This document shows positions 1 to 7,272 of a stretch of DNA of 16,707 bases, one piece after another. The notes under the pieces were generated by a model, which was not told where the DNA came from, made no database searches, and saw only the letters and a program-made list of their open reading frames with translations. A program made the translations under genes and the position numbers. How positions within the stretch are numbered: the stretch's first letter is position 1; every line of letters starts with the position of its first letter. The stretch is from JANWZL01 sp041640815. Its GTDB lineage: Bacteria > Pseudomonadota > Gammaproteobacteria > Burkholderiales > Thiobacillaceae. The stretch is taken from positions 1-16,707 of the forward strand of contig JBEPZO010000039.1 of assembly GCA_041640815.1 (NCBI GenBank), given 5' to 3'.

Positions 1-65
1 CTAGCCACCAGCGCCCGGATGTCTTCCCAGCTCATCTCAGAAGGGTCACGTGTCGGGGTCGTCAT
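1..65 (-). CDS. partial hypothetical protein, N-terminal 21 codons only
   Basis: An open frame starts with ATG at 65-63 and runs off the left edge without a stop. It encodes MTTPTRDPSE followed by MSWEDIRALVA. The polar start followed by what looks like an amphipathic helix resembles the N-terminus of a small soluble protein, but 21 residues are too few to name a family. The ribosome-binding site is weak (only a GAG about 6 bases upstream). An internal ATG at residue 11 is a possible alternative start. It could be the first gene of a unit continuing leftward, or a chance open frame. Confidence 0.35.
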   Translation of the reverse strand, partial: MTTPTRDPSEMSWEDIRALVA

Positions 66-123
66 AACTCGATCATAACTCTATTGTCCGCCTCCGCTTG
101 AATATACGCCTACCTCAGCGCTT

Positions 124-312
124 CGCCTACCCGCAGGAAAGTCGCAGAACAGCGCAGAACGGAAAGTGGGGGGACTTCTCTTGGTAAAGTGGGCGTCCTT
201 TTCTTTTGTGTAAAGTGGGTGTCCTTTTCTTGTTTACGGGCGCTTTTCGCTGCCCGGGCTGCTGGGCCAGCGCTGGGATACCACCCTAGGGGTATGCGGG
301 TAAGGGTAGGCG
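124..312. repeat. imperfect inverted repeat bounding a repeat-rich non-coding stretch
   Basis: CGCCTACCCGCA at 124-135 is matched on the opposite strand near 295-312, where TGCGGGTA and GGGTAGGCG occur with a few extra bases between them. A further CGCCTACC copy lies near 107-114. The two ends enclose about 160 bp that hold the tandem repeats at 163-232 and no convincing gene. The arrangement could be a small non-autonomous mobile relic, or chance similarity in a low-complexity region. The whole interval 66-319 shows no credible coding sequence on either strand. Confidence 0.3.
163..232 (+). repeat. three degenerate tandem repeats, possibly an IS21-type element end
   Basis: Two near-identical 21-mers beginning TAAAGTGGG and ending CCTTTTCTT sit at 185-205 and 211-231, with one mismatch and a 26-base period. 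A third, decayed copy (15 of 20 bases alike) is at 163-182. IS21-family elements carry multiple spaced terminal repeats that often start TG, and the 209-232 copy reads TGTAAAGTGGGTGTCC. In that orientation a transposase would be expected to the right, but only a tRNA and lgt are there. If it is an IS end, it is therefore a solitary relic. The family assignment is inference from pattern only. Confidence 0.45.
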
Positions 313-319
313 GGTAGAT

Positions 320-395
<76 letters not shown>

Positions 396-407
396 AGTAA
401 AAAATCA

Positions 408-436
408 ATTATAGCCGCTTAGCAGGCGGGCGTAAA
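408..436 (-). promoter_or_regulatory. sigma-70 type promoter of the tRNA-Ala gene
   Basis: Reading the minus strand, a perfect TATAAT (-10) occupies 413-408. A TTTACG (-35, four of six consensus bases) occupies 436-431, with an exact 17-base spacer. Transcription would start around position 401, about six bases before the mature 5' end of the tRNA. The promoter lies in the 64-base gap after the lgt stop, so the tRNA need not depend on lgt read-through. Confidence 0.75.
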
Positions 437-459
437 TGCTATGAAAGGTAAGGCCACAA

Positions 460-1248
460 CTAGCTTTTGTGAAGATAGCTGCGATATAGCAAAAGCGCGC
501 CGATGATAATCATGGGTAAAGAGAGCCACTGACCCATGCTCACCCCCAAGACGAAGCCAAAGATGCCATCGTCAGGGTTGCGGAACAACTCGCCCAGGCT
601 GCGCAAGACGCCATAGCCCAAGAGGAAGGCGCCGGAGGCGGCGCCAACGGGACGTGGGCGGCGTGTATAGTGCCAGAGGATGATGAACAGCAACAGCCCC
701 TCGAGACCGGCCTGGTAGAGCTGGGAAGGGTGGCGAGGCACAGCGTCGACGTTAGGAAAGACCATGGCCCAGGGCAGGTCGGGATCTGCCGGGCGGCCCC
801 ACAGCTCGGCGTTAATGAAATTGCCGATGCGCCCGAACATGAGCCCCAGCGGCACGAGCGGCGCGACGAAATCCCCCACCTCGAGAAAACGCCGGCCGAC
901 GCGACGGGCGTGCATATACATCACGATCAGCACGCCGAGCAGCCCACCGTGGAAAGACATACCGCCATGCCAGATGGCGACGATCTCGCTCGGATGGGCC
1001 AGATAATAGGCCGGCTCATAGAACAGCACATGCCCAAGCCGCCCGCCGATGACGACGCCCAGCACACCCCAGAACAGCAAGTCATCCAGTTCTTTCGTCG
1101 TCCAACCCGATTGCGGCTGTTGTGCCATGCGTACTCGGGCTAGCAGGTAAAACGCTGCAAAGGCCAGCACATACATGAGGCCGTACCAGCGCACGGTAAG
1201 CGGCCCGATCTCCAGGGCTACGGGATCGAATTGCGGATGGATGAGCAC
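460..1248 (-). CDS. lgt: prolipoprotein diacylglyceryl transferase
   Basis: Lgt transfers diacylglycerol from phosphatidylglycerol to the lipobox cysteine of prolipoproteins in the inner membrane, the first step of lipoprotein maturation. The 262-aa product is of normal family length and strongly hydrophobic with several membrane segments. It opens with HPQFDPVALEIGPLTVRWYG, which matches the family start. Signature residues are visible: HGGMSFHGG (His100, equivalent to E. coli His103), GRIGNFINAELWGRP at 139-152 (Arg140, Asn143, Glu148, equivalent to Arg143, Asn146 and Glu151), HPSQLY at 173-178, and a late Arg223. The start is GTG at 1248-1246, supported by GAGGA six bases upstream. It is divergent from alaS. 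A TACAAT at 1322-1317 on the minus strand could be its -10, but no good -35 is seen. Confidence 0.97.
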   Translation of the reverse strand: MLIHPQFDPVALEIGPLTVRWYGLMYVLAFAAFYLLARVRMAQQPQSGWTTKELDDLLFWGVLGVVIGGRLGHVLFYEPAYYLAHPSEIVAIWHGGMSFHGGLLGVLIVMYMHARRVGRRFLEVGDFVAPLVPLGLMFGRIGNFINAELWGRPADPDLPWAMVFPNVDAVPRHPSQLYQAGLEGLLLFIILWHYTRRPRPVGAASGAFLLGYGVLRSLGELFRNPDDGIFGFVLGVSMGQWLSLPMIIIGALLLYRSYLHKS

Positions 1249-1381
1249 GGCACGTCCTCGTTCGTGTAGGCAACTGGCATCGCCCCGCTGGCTTGGTGAG
1301 CCATAAGGAGGTGCCTATTGTAGAGGATCATAGTGAGGGCCCAGAGCATTTCGTGCACCTACCTAAACGACGGGCATTGGT

Positions 1382-1429
1382 CAGCAGCCAGCGGCTACGC
1401 TCGCACCAGCGCACACATGCTGGCTGCTG
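1382..1429. repeat. perfect 11-bp inverted repeat in the lgt-alaS intergenic region
   Basis: CAGCAGCCAGC at 1382-1392 is the exact reverse complement of GCTGGCTGCTG at 1419-1429, with 26 bases between. It lies about 70 bp upstream of the proposed alaS -10 and 135 bp from the lgt start, outside any supported gene. It could be a protein-binding palindrome or an RNA hairpin in a leader. No T-run follows, so it is not an intrinsic terminator. E. coli AlaRS is known to bind a palindrome at its own promoter, but here the distance and sequence make that only a speculation. Confidence 0.5.
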
Positions 1430-1473
1430 CGCCACGCGGCCCGATTTTTCCGCCCAAGCAGCCTGCTAGAACA

Positions 1474-1502
1474 TCACATTTGGCCGGCATCGGGTCTACA
1501 AT
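1474..1502 (+). promoter_or_regulatory. candidate alaS promoter
   Basis: TACAAT at 1497-1502 matches the -10 consensus in five of six positions. The hexamer 17 bases upstream (TCACAT at 1474-1479) is a weak -35. A start near 1509 would give a leader of about 25 nt before the ATG at 1534. The -10 overlaps the in-frame ATG at 1501, which argues against that upstream start if the promoter is real. Confidence 0.4.
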
Positions 1503-1533
1503 GCGTCCTGCTCGAATCAGCCACCTCAATCCT

Positions 1534-4164
1534 ATGAAAAGCAGCGAAATCCGTCGCCAGTTCTTGGAGTTTTTTGCCGCCAAGGGCCACACCATCGTCC
1601 CATCCAGCCCGCTGGTGCCGGCGAATGACCCCACCTTGCTGTTCACCAACTCCGGCATGGTGCAGTTCAAGGATGTGTTCCTTGGCCGTGAGACGCGGCC
1701 CTATGTGCGGGCGGCCTCCAGCCAGCGCTGCGTGCGCGCTGGCGGCAAGCACAACGACCTGGAGAACGTCGGCTACACCGCCAGGCACCACACCTTTTTC
1801 GAGATGTTGGGCAACTTCAGCTTTGGCGACTACTTCAAGCGCAACGCGATCGAGTATGCCTGGGAGTTTCTCACCGGCGTGCTCGCCATCCCGCCACAAC
1901 GGCTGTGGGTGACGGTCTACCAGGATGACGACGAGGCCTATGACATCTGGGCCAACGAGATCGGCATCCCATCGAGCCGCCTGGTGCGGGTGGGCGACAA
2001 CAAAGGTGGCAAGTATCACTCGGACAACTTCTGGCAGATGGGCGACACCGGCCCCTGTGGCCCGTGTACCGAGATCTTCTACGACCATGGCCCTGAGGTG
2101 GCCGGTGGCCCCCCAGGGTCGGCGGCCGCGGATGGCGACCGTTATGTCGAGATCTGGAACATCGTCTTCATGCAGTTCAACCGCGACGAGGACGGCAAGC
2201 TGCATCCCTTGCCGCGGCCCTCGGTCGACACCGGCATGGGGCTGGAGCGCATCAGCGCCGTGATGCAGGGTGTGCACTCCAACTACGATATCGACCTGTT
2301 CCGCGAGCTGATCGCTGCCGCCGCGCGCGAGACCGCCTGCCAGGACCGCACGCACAACTCGCTCAAGGTCATCGCCGATCACATCCGGGCCTGCGCCTTT
2401 CTCATCGTCGATGGGGTGATTCCAGGCAACGAAGGCCGCGGCTACGTGCTGCGCCGCATCATCCGGCGCGCCATCCGCCACGGCTACAAGCTAGGCCAGA
2501 AACAGCCCTTCTTCCACCGGCTGGTGGACGATCTGGCACGGGTGATGGGCGAGGCCTATCCGGAACTGCCGGCGGCGCGCGACAACGTGATGGGCATCCT
2601 CAAGCAGGAGGAAGAGCGTTTCGCCGAGACCCTCGAGCATGGCATGGCGGTGCTCGAGGCGGCAATGCATGCGGAAGACCGCATGCTCGATGGCGAAACC
2701 GTATTCAAGCTATACGATACCTACGGCTTCCCGCTCGACCTTACCGCCGATATCGCCCGCGAGCGCGGCTTCAACGTCGATTTCGCCGGTTTCGAGGCGG
2801 CCATGCAACAGCAGCGGGAGCGCGCCCGCGCCGCGAGCAAGTTCAGCATGGCCAAGGTGCTGGAATTCTCAGGCCAGCCCACGACCTTCGTGGGCTATGA
2901 CACGCTGGAGCAGGAAGGCCGCATCCTGGCCATCTACAAAGACGGCCACCAGGTCAACGACATCGCCGCGGGCGATGAGGCGATCATCGTGCTCGACCGC
3001 ACCCCTTTCTATGCCGAGTCCGGGGGGCAAGTCGGCGATATCGGTGAGCTTGCCTGCGGCCACGGGGTGTTCCGCGTCGAGGACACGCAAAAGATCCAGG
3101 CCGAGGTCTTCGGCCACAAGGGCCGGCTGACCACCGGCCGCCTAGCCGTCGGCGACACCGTCGACGCGCGCGTAGACATGCGTGCTCGGCAGATGGCGGC
3201 CTACCACCACTCCGCCACTCATCTCTTGCACGCCGCCCTGCGCGTCGTGCTGGGCAAGCATGTCGCGCAGAAGGGCTCGTTGGTCACGCCGCAGCGCTTG
3301 CGCTTCGACTTTTCCCACCCGCGGCCGTTGACGACTGAGGAGATACGCCAAATCGAGGAGCTGGTCAACGCCGAGATCCGCCGCAACAGCCGTGTGGAGA
3401 CCCGGCTGATGAAATATGACGAGGCCATCAAGGCAGGCGCCATGGCGCTGTTCGGCGAAAAATACGGCGATGAGGTGCGCGTGGTGGGCATGGGGGATTT
3501 CTCCACCGAGCTGTGCGGCGGCACCCACGTCCGACGCACGGGTGACATCGGCCTGTTCAAGATCATCTCCGAGGCCGGCGTTGCCGCGGGCATCCGCCGG
3601 GTTGAGGCGGTTTGTGGCCCGGCCGCCTTGGCATGGCTACAGGCGCAAGAGGACACCTTGCGCGAGGTTGCCGAGCGGCTTAAGGTTCAACCCAGCGATG
3701 TCATCGCACGGCTTGCCCAGATCCAGGAGCAGGTGCGCACCCTGGAGAAGGAACTCGATCGTTATAAGGCGAAACTCGCCGCCGCCCAAGGGGAAGACCT
3801 CGCGAAGGAAGCGGTCGAGGTGCGCGGGGTCAAGGTGCTGGCTGCAGCTATCGAGGGCGCGGACGCGAAGGCTTTGCGCGAACTCGCCGATAAGTTGCGT
3901 GACCGCCTGCGTTCCTGTGCGGTGTTACTGGCGAGCGTGGCGGATGGCAAAGTGACCCTGATCGCCGCCGTTACCGCCGATTTGACCGGACGGATCAAGG
4001 CCGGTGAACTGGTCAACTTCGTCGCCATGCAGGTCGGCGGCCGCGGCGGTGGACGTCCTGACCTGGCCCAGGCCGGCGGCAATGCGCCCGAGAAACTCCC
4101 CTCTGCCCTGGCAAGCGTCGTCGGCTGGGTGGATGCCAAACTGCAGGCGAGTCAAGCGAGCTGA
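1534..4164 (+). CDS. alaS: alanyl-tRNA synthetase
   Basis: AlaRS charges tRNA-Ala and hydrolyses mischarged Ser- or Gly-tRNA-Ala. From ATG 1534 the product is 876 aa, the length of the E. coli enzyme. It opens MKSSEIRRQFLEFFAAKGH, aligning with the usual N-terminus. The class II catalytic domain shows TARHHTFFEMLGNFSFGDYF (motif 2 region) and GMGLERIS (motif 3). The editing domain has the zinc ligands His559 and His563 (HSATHLLH) and Cys661 and His665 (CGGTH). The C-terminal C-Ala domain ends in a glycine-rich GGRGGGRPDLAQAGG. The frame is open back to a GTG at 1333, and ATG 1501 would add 11 residues. Start 1534 is preferred on homology and because a -10-like TACAAT covers 1501. No clear Shine-Dalgarno precedes 1534, which is unusual. 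Confidence 0.97.
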   Translation: MKSSEIRRQFLEFFAAKGHTIVPSSPLVPANDPTLLFTNSGMVQFKDVFLGRETRPYVRAASSQRCVRAGGKHNDLENVGYTARHHTFFEMLGNFSFGDYFKRNAIEYAWEFLTGVLAIPPQRLWVTVYQDDDEAYDIWANEIGIPSSRLVRVGDNKGGKYHSDNFWQMGDTGPCGPCTEIFYDHGPEVAGGPPGSAAADGDRYVEIWNIVFMQFNRDEDGKLHPLPRPSVDTGMGLERISAVMQGVHSNYDIDLFRELIAAAARETACQDRTHNSLKVIADHIRACAFLIVDGVIPGNEGRGYVLRRIIRRAIRHGYKLGQKQPFFHRLVDDLARVMGEAYPELPAARDNVMGILKQEEERFAETLEHGMAVLEAAMHAEDRMLDGETVFKLYDTYGFPLDLTADIARERGFNVDFAGFEAAMQQQRERARAASKFSMAKVLEFSGQPTTFVGYDTLEQEGRILAIYKDGHQVNDIAAGDEAIIVLDRTPFYAESGGQVGDIGELACGHGVFRVEDTQKIQAEVFGHKGRLTTGRLAVGDTVDARVDMRARQMAAYHHSATHLLHAALRVVLGKHVAQKGSLVTPQRLRFDFSHPRPLTTEEIRQIEELVNAEIRRNSRVETRLMKYDEAIKAGAMALFGEKYGDEVRVVGMGDFSTELCGGTHVRRTGDIGLFKIISEAGVAAGIRRVEAVCGPAALAWLQAQEDTLREVAERLKVQPSDVIARLAQIQEQVRTLEKELDRYKAKLAAAQGEDLAKEAVEVRGVKVLAAAIEGADAKALRELADKLRDRLRSCAVLLASVADGKVTLIAAVTADLTGRIKAGELVNFVAMQVGGRGGGRPDLAQAGGNAPEKLPSALASVVGWVDAKLQASQAS

Positions 4165-4313
4165 ATTCGGGCTGATGCGAGTAGCTGCCAGGAGCCTACC
4201 GGCGCCCGCAAAGCCGATAAGGCGATGCAGGTAAACGCGGTCAGCCGCAGAAAACAAGCCTTAACGCTCATACATCCTTTTCGCTGAGGGGAAGCGCACA
4301 GAGGAGAAACTTC

Positions 4314-4691
4314 ATGCATATGCTTTCTTTAAGATTAAGCGGGCGCAATCAGTTCACCCTTGGCAAGACAAGGCCCGATGCTCTGCTCAAACGCCGACCA
4401 TGGGTGAGGCACAAGATTAAAAACGCCATCGCGCTTGTCCTCGGCTGCTTACTGGCTGATCCACTTTATGCGCAAATCGAGCTCAACACGGCTACGCAAG
4501 CGGAGCTTGAGTCGTTACCCGGCATCGGGCCAGCGAAAGCGCAGGCCATCATCGACTATCGCCGCATGTACGGTCCTTTCAAGCGCATCGAGGACCTGGA
4601 AAAGGTCAAGGGCATTGGTCCGGCGACCGTCAACCGGCTAAAACCGCATGTGACCATTGGCGTTGCGCGTCCGCAAAAACCGTCTAGGTAA
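4314..4691 (+). CDS. comEA: ComEA-like secreted helix-hairpin-helix DNA-binding protein
   Basis: This small protein (125 aa) has a basic N-terminus, a hydrophobic segment at about 36-50 and a likely signal cleavage near LYA/Q at residue 53-54. A ComEA-type domain with two helix-hairpin-helix motifs follows, LPGIGPAKA at 68-76 and VKGIGPATV at 98-106, introduced by the typical IELNTATQAEL. Such proteins bind DNA non-specifically in the periplasm and help pull in DNA during competence; many proteobacteria carry short single-domain versions like this. The start is ATG 4314, with GAGGAG at 4301-4306 seven bases upstream. The 35 residues before the hydrophobic core are long for a signal peptide, so an internal start such as the GTG at residue 31 is possible. 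The 149-bp gap after alaS shows no terminator, so co-transcription is possible. Its role in competence here is inferred from the family alone. Confidence 0.88.
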   Translation: MHMLSLRLSGRNQFTLGKTRPDALLKRRPWVRHKIKNAIALVLGCLLADPLYAQIELNTATQAELESLPGIGPAKAQAIIDYRRMYGPFKRIEDLEKVKGIGPATVNRLKPHVTIGVARPQKPSR

Positions 4692-4708
4692 ACCCATGCC
4701 TACTGCAT

Positions 4709-4731
4709 CCGGAAACGAAAGGATTTTCCGG
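4709..4731. other. short hairpin between convergent genes
   Basis: CCGGAAA (4709-4715) pairs with TTTCCGG (4725-4731) around a 9-base loop, 18 bases after the comEA stop. A second small stem, GCCTCG/CGAGGC, lies at 4760-4779. Neither is followed by a T-run on either strand, so they are weak candidates for bidirectional or Rho-assisted termination between comEA and the chemosensory operon. Confidence 0.3.
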
Positions 4732-4820
4732 CCTGTTGTCAGCGCACGCCGCCCGCGCTGCCTCGTACGGACGCGAGGCCGGTTGTGGGTGGCCGAAGCG
4801 AACGACGCGGTTTTGGCGAT

Positions 4821-5582
4821 TTAGCCGCTTGCTAAACGCTGCAGCACCTCGACGGTGAGCCTTTGGAAGTCTTCCGCTGCCCGGCTTTTGGGTGCGTAAT
4901 AGCGCAAAGGCTGCCCAGCGGCCATCGCTTCGGCCAGACGGATATCTGAGCGTATCGGCGGCAGCACTCTTCTGGCGCCGAATTCCTTGCTCACCTCACC
5001 GGTGACGGCGCGATGTTGGCGTACGTATTCGGCTGCCATGGTTGGTAAAAATCCGAGAATCTTCAGGCGCCGATTATGGCGCGTCATTACTGGAAAAAGC
5101 GCGCGCACGAGCTGACGCACCCCCTCAAATGAGAGGTGATGCGGCACATAGGGCACCAGCACGCGGTCTGCAGCCATGAGTGCGTTCATGAGCAAGGCAT
5201 CGAGCGAAGGAGGCGTGTCGATCACCACCATATCGTAGTGCGCGTGCAGTTCCTCCCTCTCTAAGGCGTCTTTTAGCCGTTGGTCGTTGCGCTGCCCTTG
5301 TCCATGATCAAACTTCAGGTCGGCCGGGGCTAGATCGAGATTGTCGATGGACGTTTTACGGATGATCTCACGCAGCTTTAGCAGCGGATCGACAAACAGG
5401 TGATGCACTGCGGGTGTTGTCGCATCGACCTGGATACCCAGCCCCACTGCACAGTGGCCCTGCGAATCGAGGTCGATCAACAGCACACGAAACCCTCGCG
5501 CTGCCAGCTCCGCCGCGAGGTTGACGGCGACTGTGGTCTTGCCTGTGCCCCCCTTGCGGTTGGAGATGGCGATGACATGCAT
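4821..5582 (-). CDS. parA: ParA/Soj-family ATPase, likely positioning factor for the chemosensory array
   Basis: This protein (253 aa) is a ParA/MinD-type dimeric ATPase that would bind nucleoid DNA and position or segregate cargo. Visible motifs are the deviant Walker A KGGTGKTT at 10-17 (signature Lys10 and Lys15), DLDSQGH at 37-43 and Walker B VVIDTPPS at 119-126. A basic helix region around 155-172 could bind DNA. It is the last gene of the operon, starting two bases after the stop of the membrane receptor gene, so it is probably translationally coupled. No parB or parS-like sequence is seen. Orphan ParA proteins encoded with chemotaxis genes (PpfA in Rhodobacter sphaeroides, ParC in Vibrio) place chemosensory arrays. 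That role is inferred here from context. The family assignment is firm. Confidence 0.93.
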   Translation of the reverse strand: MHVIAISNRKGGTGKTTVAVNLAAELAARGFRVLLIDLDSQGHCAVGLGIQVDATTPAVHHLFVDPLLKLREIIRKTSIDNLDLAPADLKFDHGQGQRNDQRLKDALEREELHAHYDMVVIDTPPSLDALLMNALMAADRVLVPYVPHHLSFEGVRQLVRALFPVMTRHNRRLKILGFLPTMAAEYVRQHRAVTGEVSKEFGARRVLPPIRSDIRLAEAMAAGQPLRYYAPKSRAAEDFQRLTVEVLQRLASG

Positions 5583-5584
5583 GG

Positions 5585-6874
5585 CTAAAAGAGCTCGATG
5601 GCTGGACGCTCTTCTGCCTGCGTCTTCCGCCCGAGCGCTGCATCGTGCGTGGTGCGCTGGACGTGCATGACGTGATGCTGAGTAAGCGCCTCGACGCGCG
5701 TAGCCAATGGCGTCCAGTCGCCTACAGTCATTTCGGCGCCGGTGGATAGCGTTTCCAGTGCCGTTTTTACCGCTGCGAAATGCTCTGCCAACATATCCAG
5801 CAAACGGCCGATATGCTCGATCTGCTGGCGGCTGACATCCTGGAATTGCAACTGGCCGAGCGCGACCAGCACGTCCTCGTGGATTCTCTCCATGGCGGTG
5901 CGCGTTGCGTGGCTGACCTGGCTTAGATAATCCGATAGCTTTGTAAAGGCTTGGCTCATGTCGTCAAACTCATCGGCGATGAGCTGCATCTGTCTCGTCT
6001 CTTCGTCGGTCCTCGCCGTGGCGACTATGGCGGAGAGGTTATCGTTGACCAATTGCACGACACTGGCGATTTCCTCGTCGATGCGGGCGGTGGCTATCTC
6101 CGTCTGCTGCGACAGCTTGCGCACCTCATCGGCGACGACGGCAAAGCCGCGGCCGGCTTCGCCAGCGCGTGCCGCCTCGATGGCGGCATTCAAGGCGAGT
6201 AGATTGGTCTGCCCGGCGATGCCGCGGATCATCTGGGTCAAGTCCGTAAGCCCTTTGACGCGTTGCAATACCTCATCGATGCGCCGGCTATCTTCAATGA
6301 TCTGTGCGGCGCGCGTTTGCCGGTACTGAGTAAGATCCTCCAGGGTTTTGGTGTTGTGGGCGAGTCGCTGGCTGTGTTCCACGGCGATATGGCCTGCCTG
6401 CGCCTCCTGCTCACGCAGGGTGTTAAGAAGCGCTTCGCTTTGGCTCCGCACTGCGCCAAGCGATTCTAGCACCTTGATGGCTCCGGCCTCTGTCGAGGCA
6501 TTGGCGTCGCCCAAGTGCCCCTGGGCGATTGCGATCAGCTTGGGCAAAACTTCCAGGTCTTGGGTTAACCGCGTCAGGTGATTACGACTTGAATGACAAA
6601 AGGTTTGCATCCTCGCCCGCTGGTCGATTTCCTGCTTTAGAAGCATTCTGGCAAAGAACCGTAATAAAAACTCGCCGCCAGCAAAAAACACAAGGGCTAT
6701 CGCAGCGCTCCCGATGGCTGCGGCAAGGCGATTATGCGACGCAAAAAACGTCTGGAACCAAGGGTTGAAGAGCCACACTAGGCCGCCCACTAGGCAAGCG
6801 CCTAACACATAGAAGGCTAGGTGCCTGGCCCAAGTTAATACAGCTCGATGCGTTCCCAGTATGTCAGCGCACAT
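5585..6874 (-). CDS. membrane-anchored methyl-accepting chemotaxis protein with CheZ-like motif
   Basis: This 429-aa receptor has two closely spaced membrane helices (about 18-38 and 51-76) joined by a short loop. It has essentially no periplasmic sensor domain and no obvious cytoplasmic PAS or HAMP domain. A coiled-coil segment leads to a canonical signalling tip at 219-255, including GQTNLLALNAAIEAARAG and GRGFAVVADEVRKL. After the tip, residues 341-352 read QLQFQDVSRQQI. The FQDxxxQ core resembles the CheZ active-site signature FQDLTGQ, with Asp346 and Gln350 at the catalytic positions. The tail ends AIELF, loosely like the CheR-docking pentapeptide but lacking its first aromatic residue. 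The start ATG at 6874 is supported by AGGGGAGA just upstream. It lies 27 bp after the second cheY and directly before parA. It probably senses membrane, energy or cytoplasmic conditions. The ligand is unknown. Confidence 0.93.
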   Translation of the reverse strand: MCADILGTHRAVLTWARHLAFYVLGACLVGGLVWLFNPWFQTFFASHNRLAAAIGSAAIALVFFAGGEFLLRFFARMLLKQEIDQRARMQTFCHSSRNHLTRLTQDLEVLPKLIAIAQGHLGDANASTEAGAIKVLESLGAVRSQSEALLNTLREQEAQAGHIAVEHSQRLAHNTKTLEDLTQYRQTRAAQIIEDSRRIDEVLQRVKGLTDLTQMIRGIAGQTNLLALNAAIEAARAGEAGRGFAVVADEVRKLSQQTEIATARIDEEIASVVQLVNDNLSAIVATARTDEETRQMQLIADEFDDMSQAFTKLSDYLSQVSHATRTAMERIHEDVLVALGQLQFQDVSRQQIEHIGRLLDMLAEHFAAVKTALETLSTGAEMTVGDWTPLATRVEALTQHHVMHVQRTTHDAALGRKTQAEERPAIELF

Positions 6875-6901
6875 CTGCTTCTCCCCTCTTCGACGTCGAC
6901 C

Positions 6902-7270
6902 TCATGCCCCCGGCAACACCTGCTTGATCACCTTGAGCAACTCCGGCCCGGAGACGGGTTTGACCAGCCAGCCCGTAGCGCCTAGCCGCTTTGCTTCGTC
7001 GCGCTTGGCCGCTTGGCTTTCGGTGGTTAAAGCAAGGATTGGCGTGAAACGCAGGAGCGTACGCGCGTTCTTGATGAACTCAAGTCCATTCATGTTGGGC
7101 ATGTTGATGTCGGTGATGATGAGGTCAGGCTTGAAGCCCGTCTTAAGCCGATTGAAGGCCTCAAGGCCATCCTTGGCTGTTGCGACTTGATAGCCGGCCA
7201 TCTCCAACGTTTGTTTGACGCTCATGAGCATCACACTTGAATCATCGATGATAAAGACGGTTTTCGACAT
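6902..7270 (-). CDS. cheY: CheY-like single-domain response regulator (second copy)
   Basis: This 122-aa receiver domain has no output domain. Acidic-pocket residues are Asp9 and Asp10 (FIIDDS), the phospho-acceptor is Asp54 (TDINMP), the switch Thr is Thr82 or Thr83 (LTTES), and the conserved Lys is Lys104 (VKP). The aromatic switch position (Tyr106 in E. coli CheY) is Trp101 here. CheA in the same operon is the likely phosphodonor. It starts two bases after the stop of the STAS-like gene, suggesting coupled translation. It could be the output regulator or a phosphate sink. With no flagellar or pilus gene nearby the target cannot be read from the sequence. Confidence 0.93.
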   Translation of the reverse strand: MSKTVFIIDDSSVMLMSVKQTLEMAGYQVATAKDGLEAFNRLKTGFKPDLIITDINMPNMNGLEFIKNARTLLRFTPILALTTESQAAKRDEAKRLGATGWLVKPVSGPELLKVIKQVLPGA

Positions 7271-7272
7271 GG

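Noticed and set aside
670..1143. 157-codon open frame antisense to lgt
   Set aside because: Fully overlaps lgt, no family resemblance, composition follows from lgt codon use.
1304..1313. TAAGGAGGTG, a perfect match to the Shine-Dalgarno consensus on the plus strand
   Set aside because: The only start-like codon at proper distance (TTG 1318) is followed at once by a TAG stop, and GTG 1333 is too far away. It is probably chance, although on the minus strand it would put an anti-Shine-Dalgarno-like CACCTCC in the lgt leader.
1333..1533. 67-residue N-terminal extension of AlaRS from GTG 1333
   Set aside because: The family starts at MKSSEIRR, the total of 876 aa matches E. coli, and a promoter-like -10 and an inverted repeat occupy the extension.
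1474..2481. 335-codon open frame antisense to alaS
   Set aside because: It lies wholly opposite a conserved gene, has low-complexity composition typical of GC-rich third-frame shadows, and has no ribosome-binding site or recognisable motif.
4165..4313. REP-like segment with GATAAGGCG in the alaS-comEA gap
   Set aside because: A single short resemblance to enterobacterial repeat elements, with no second copy or clear palindrome in the window.
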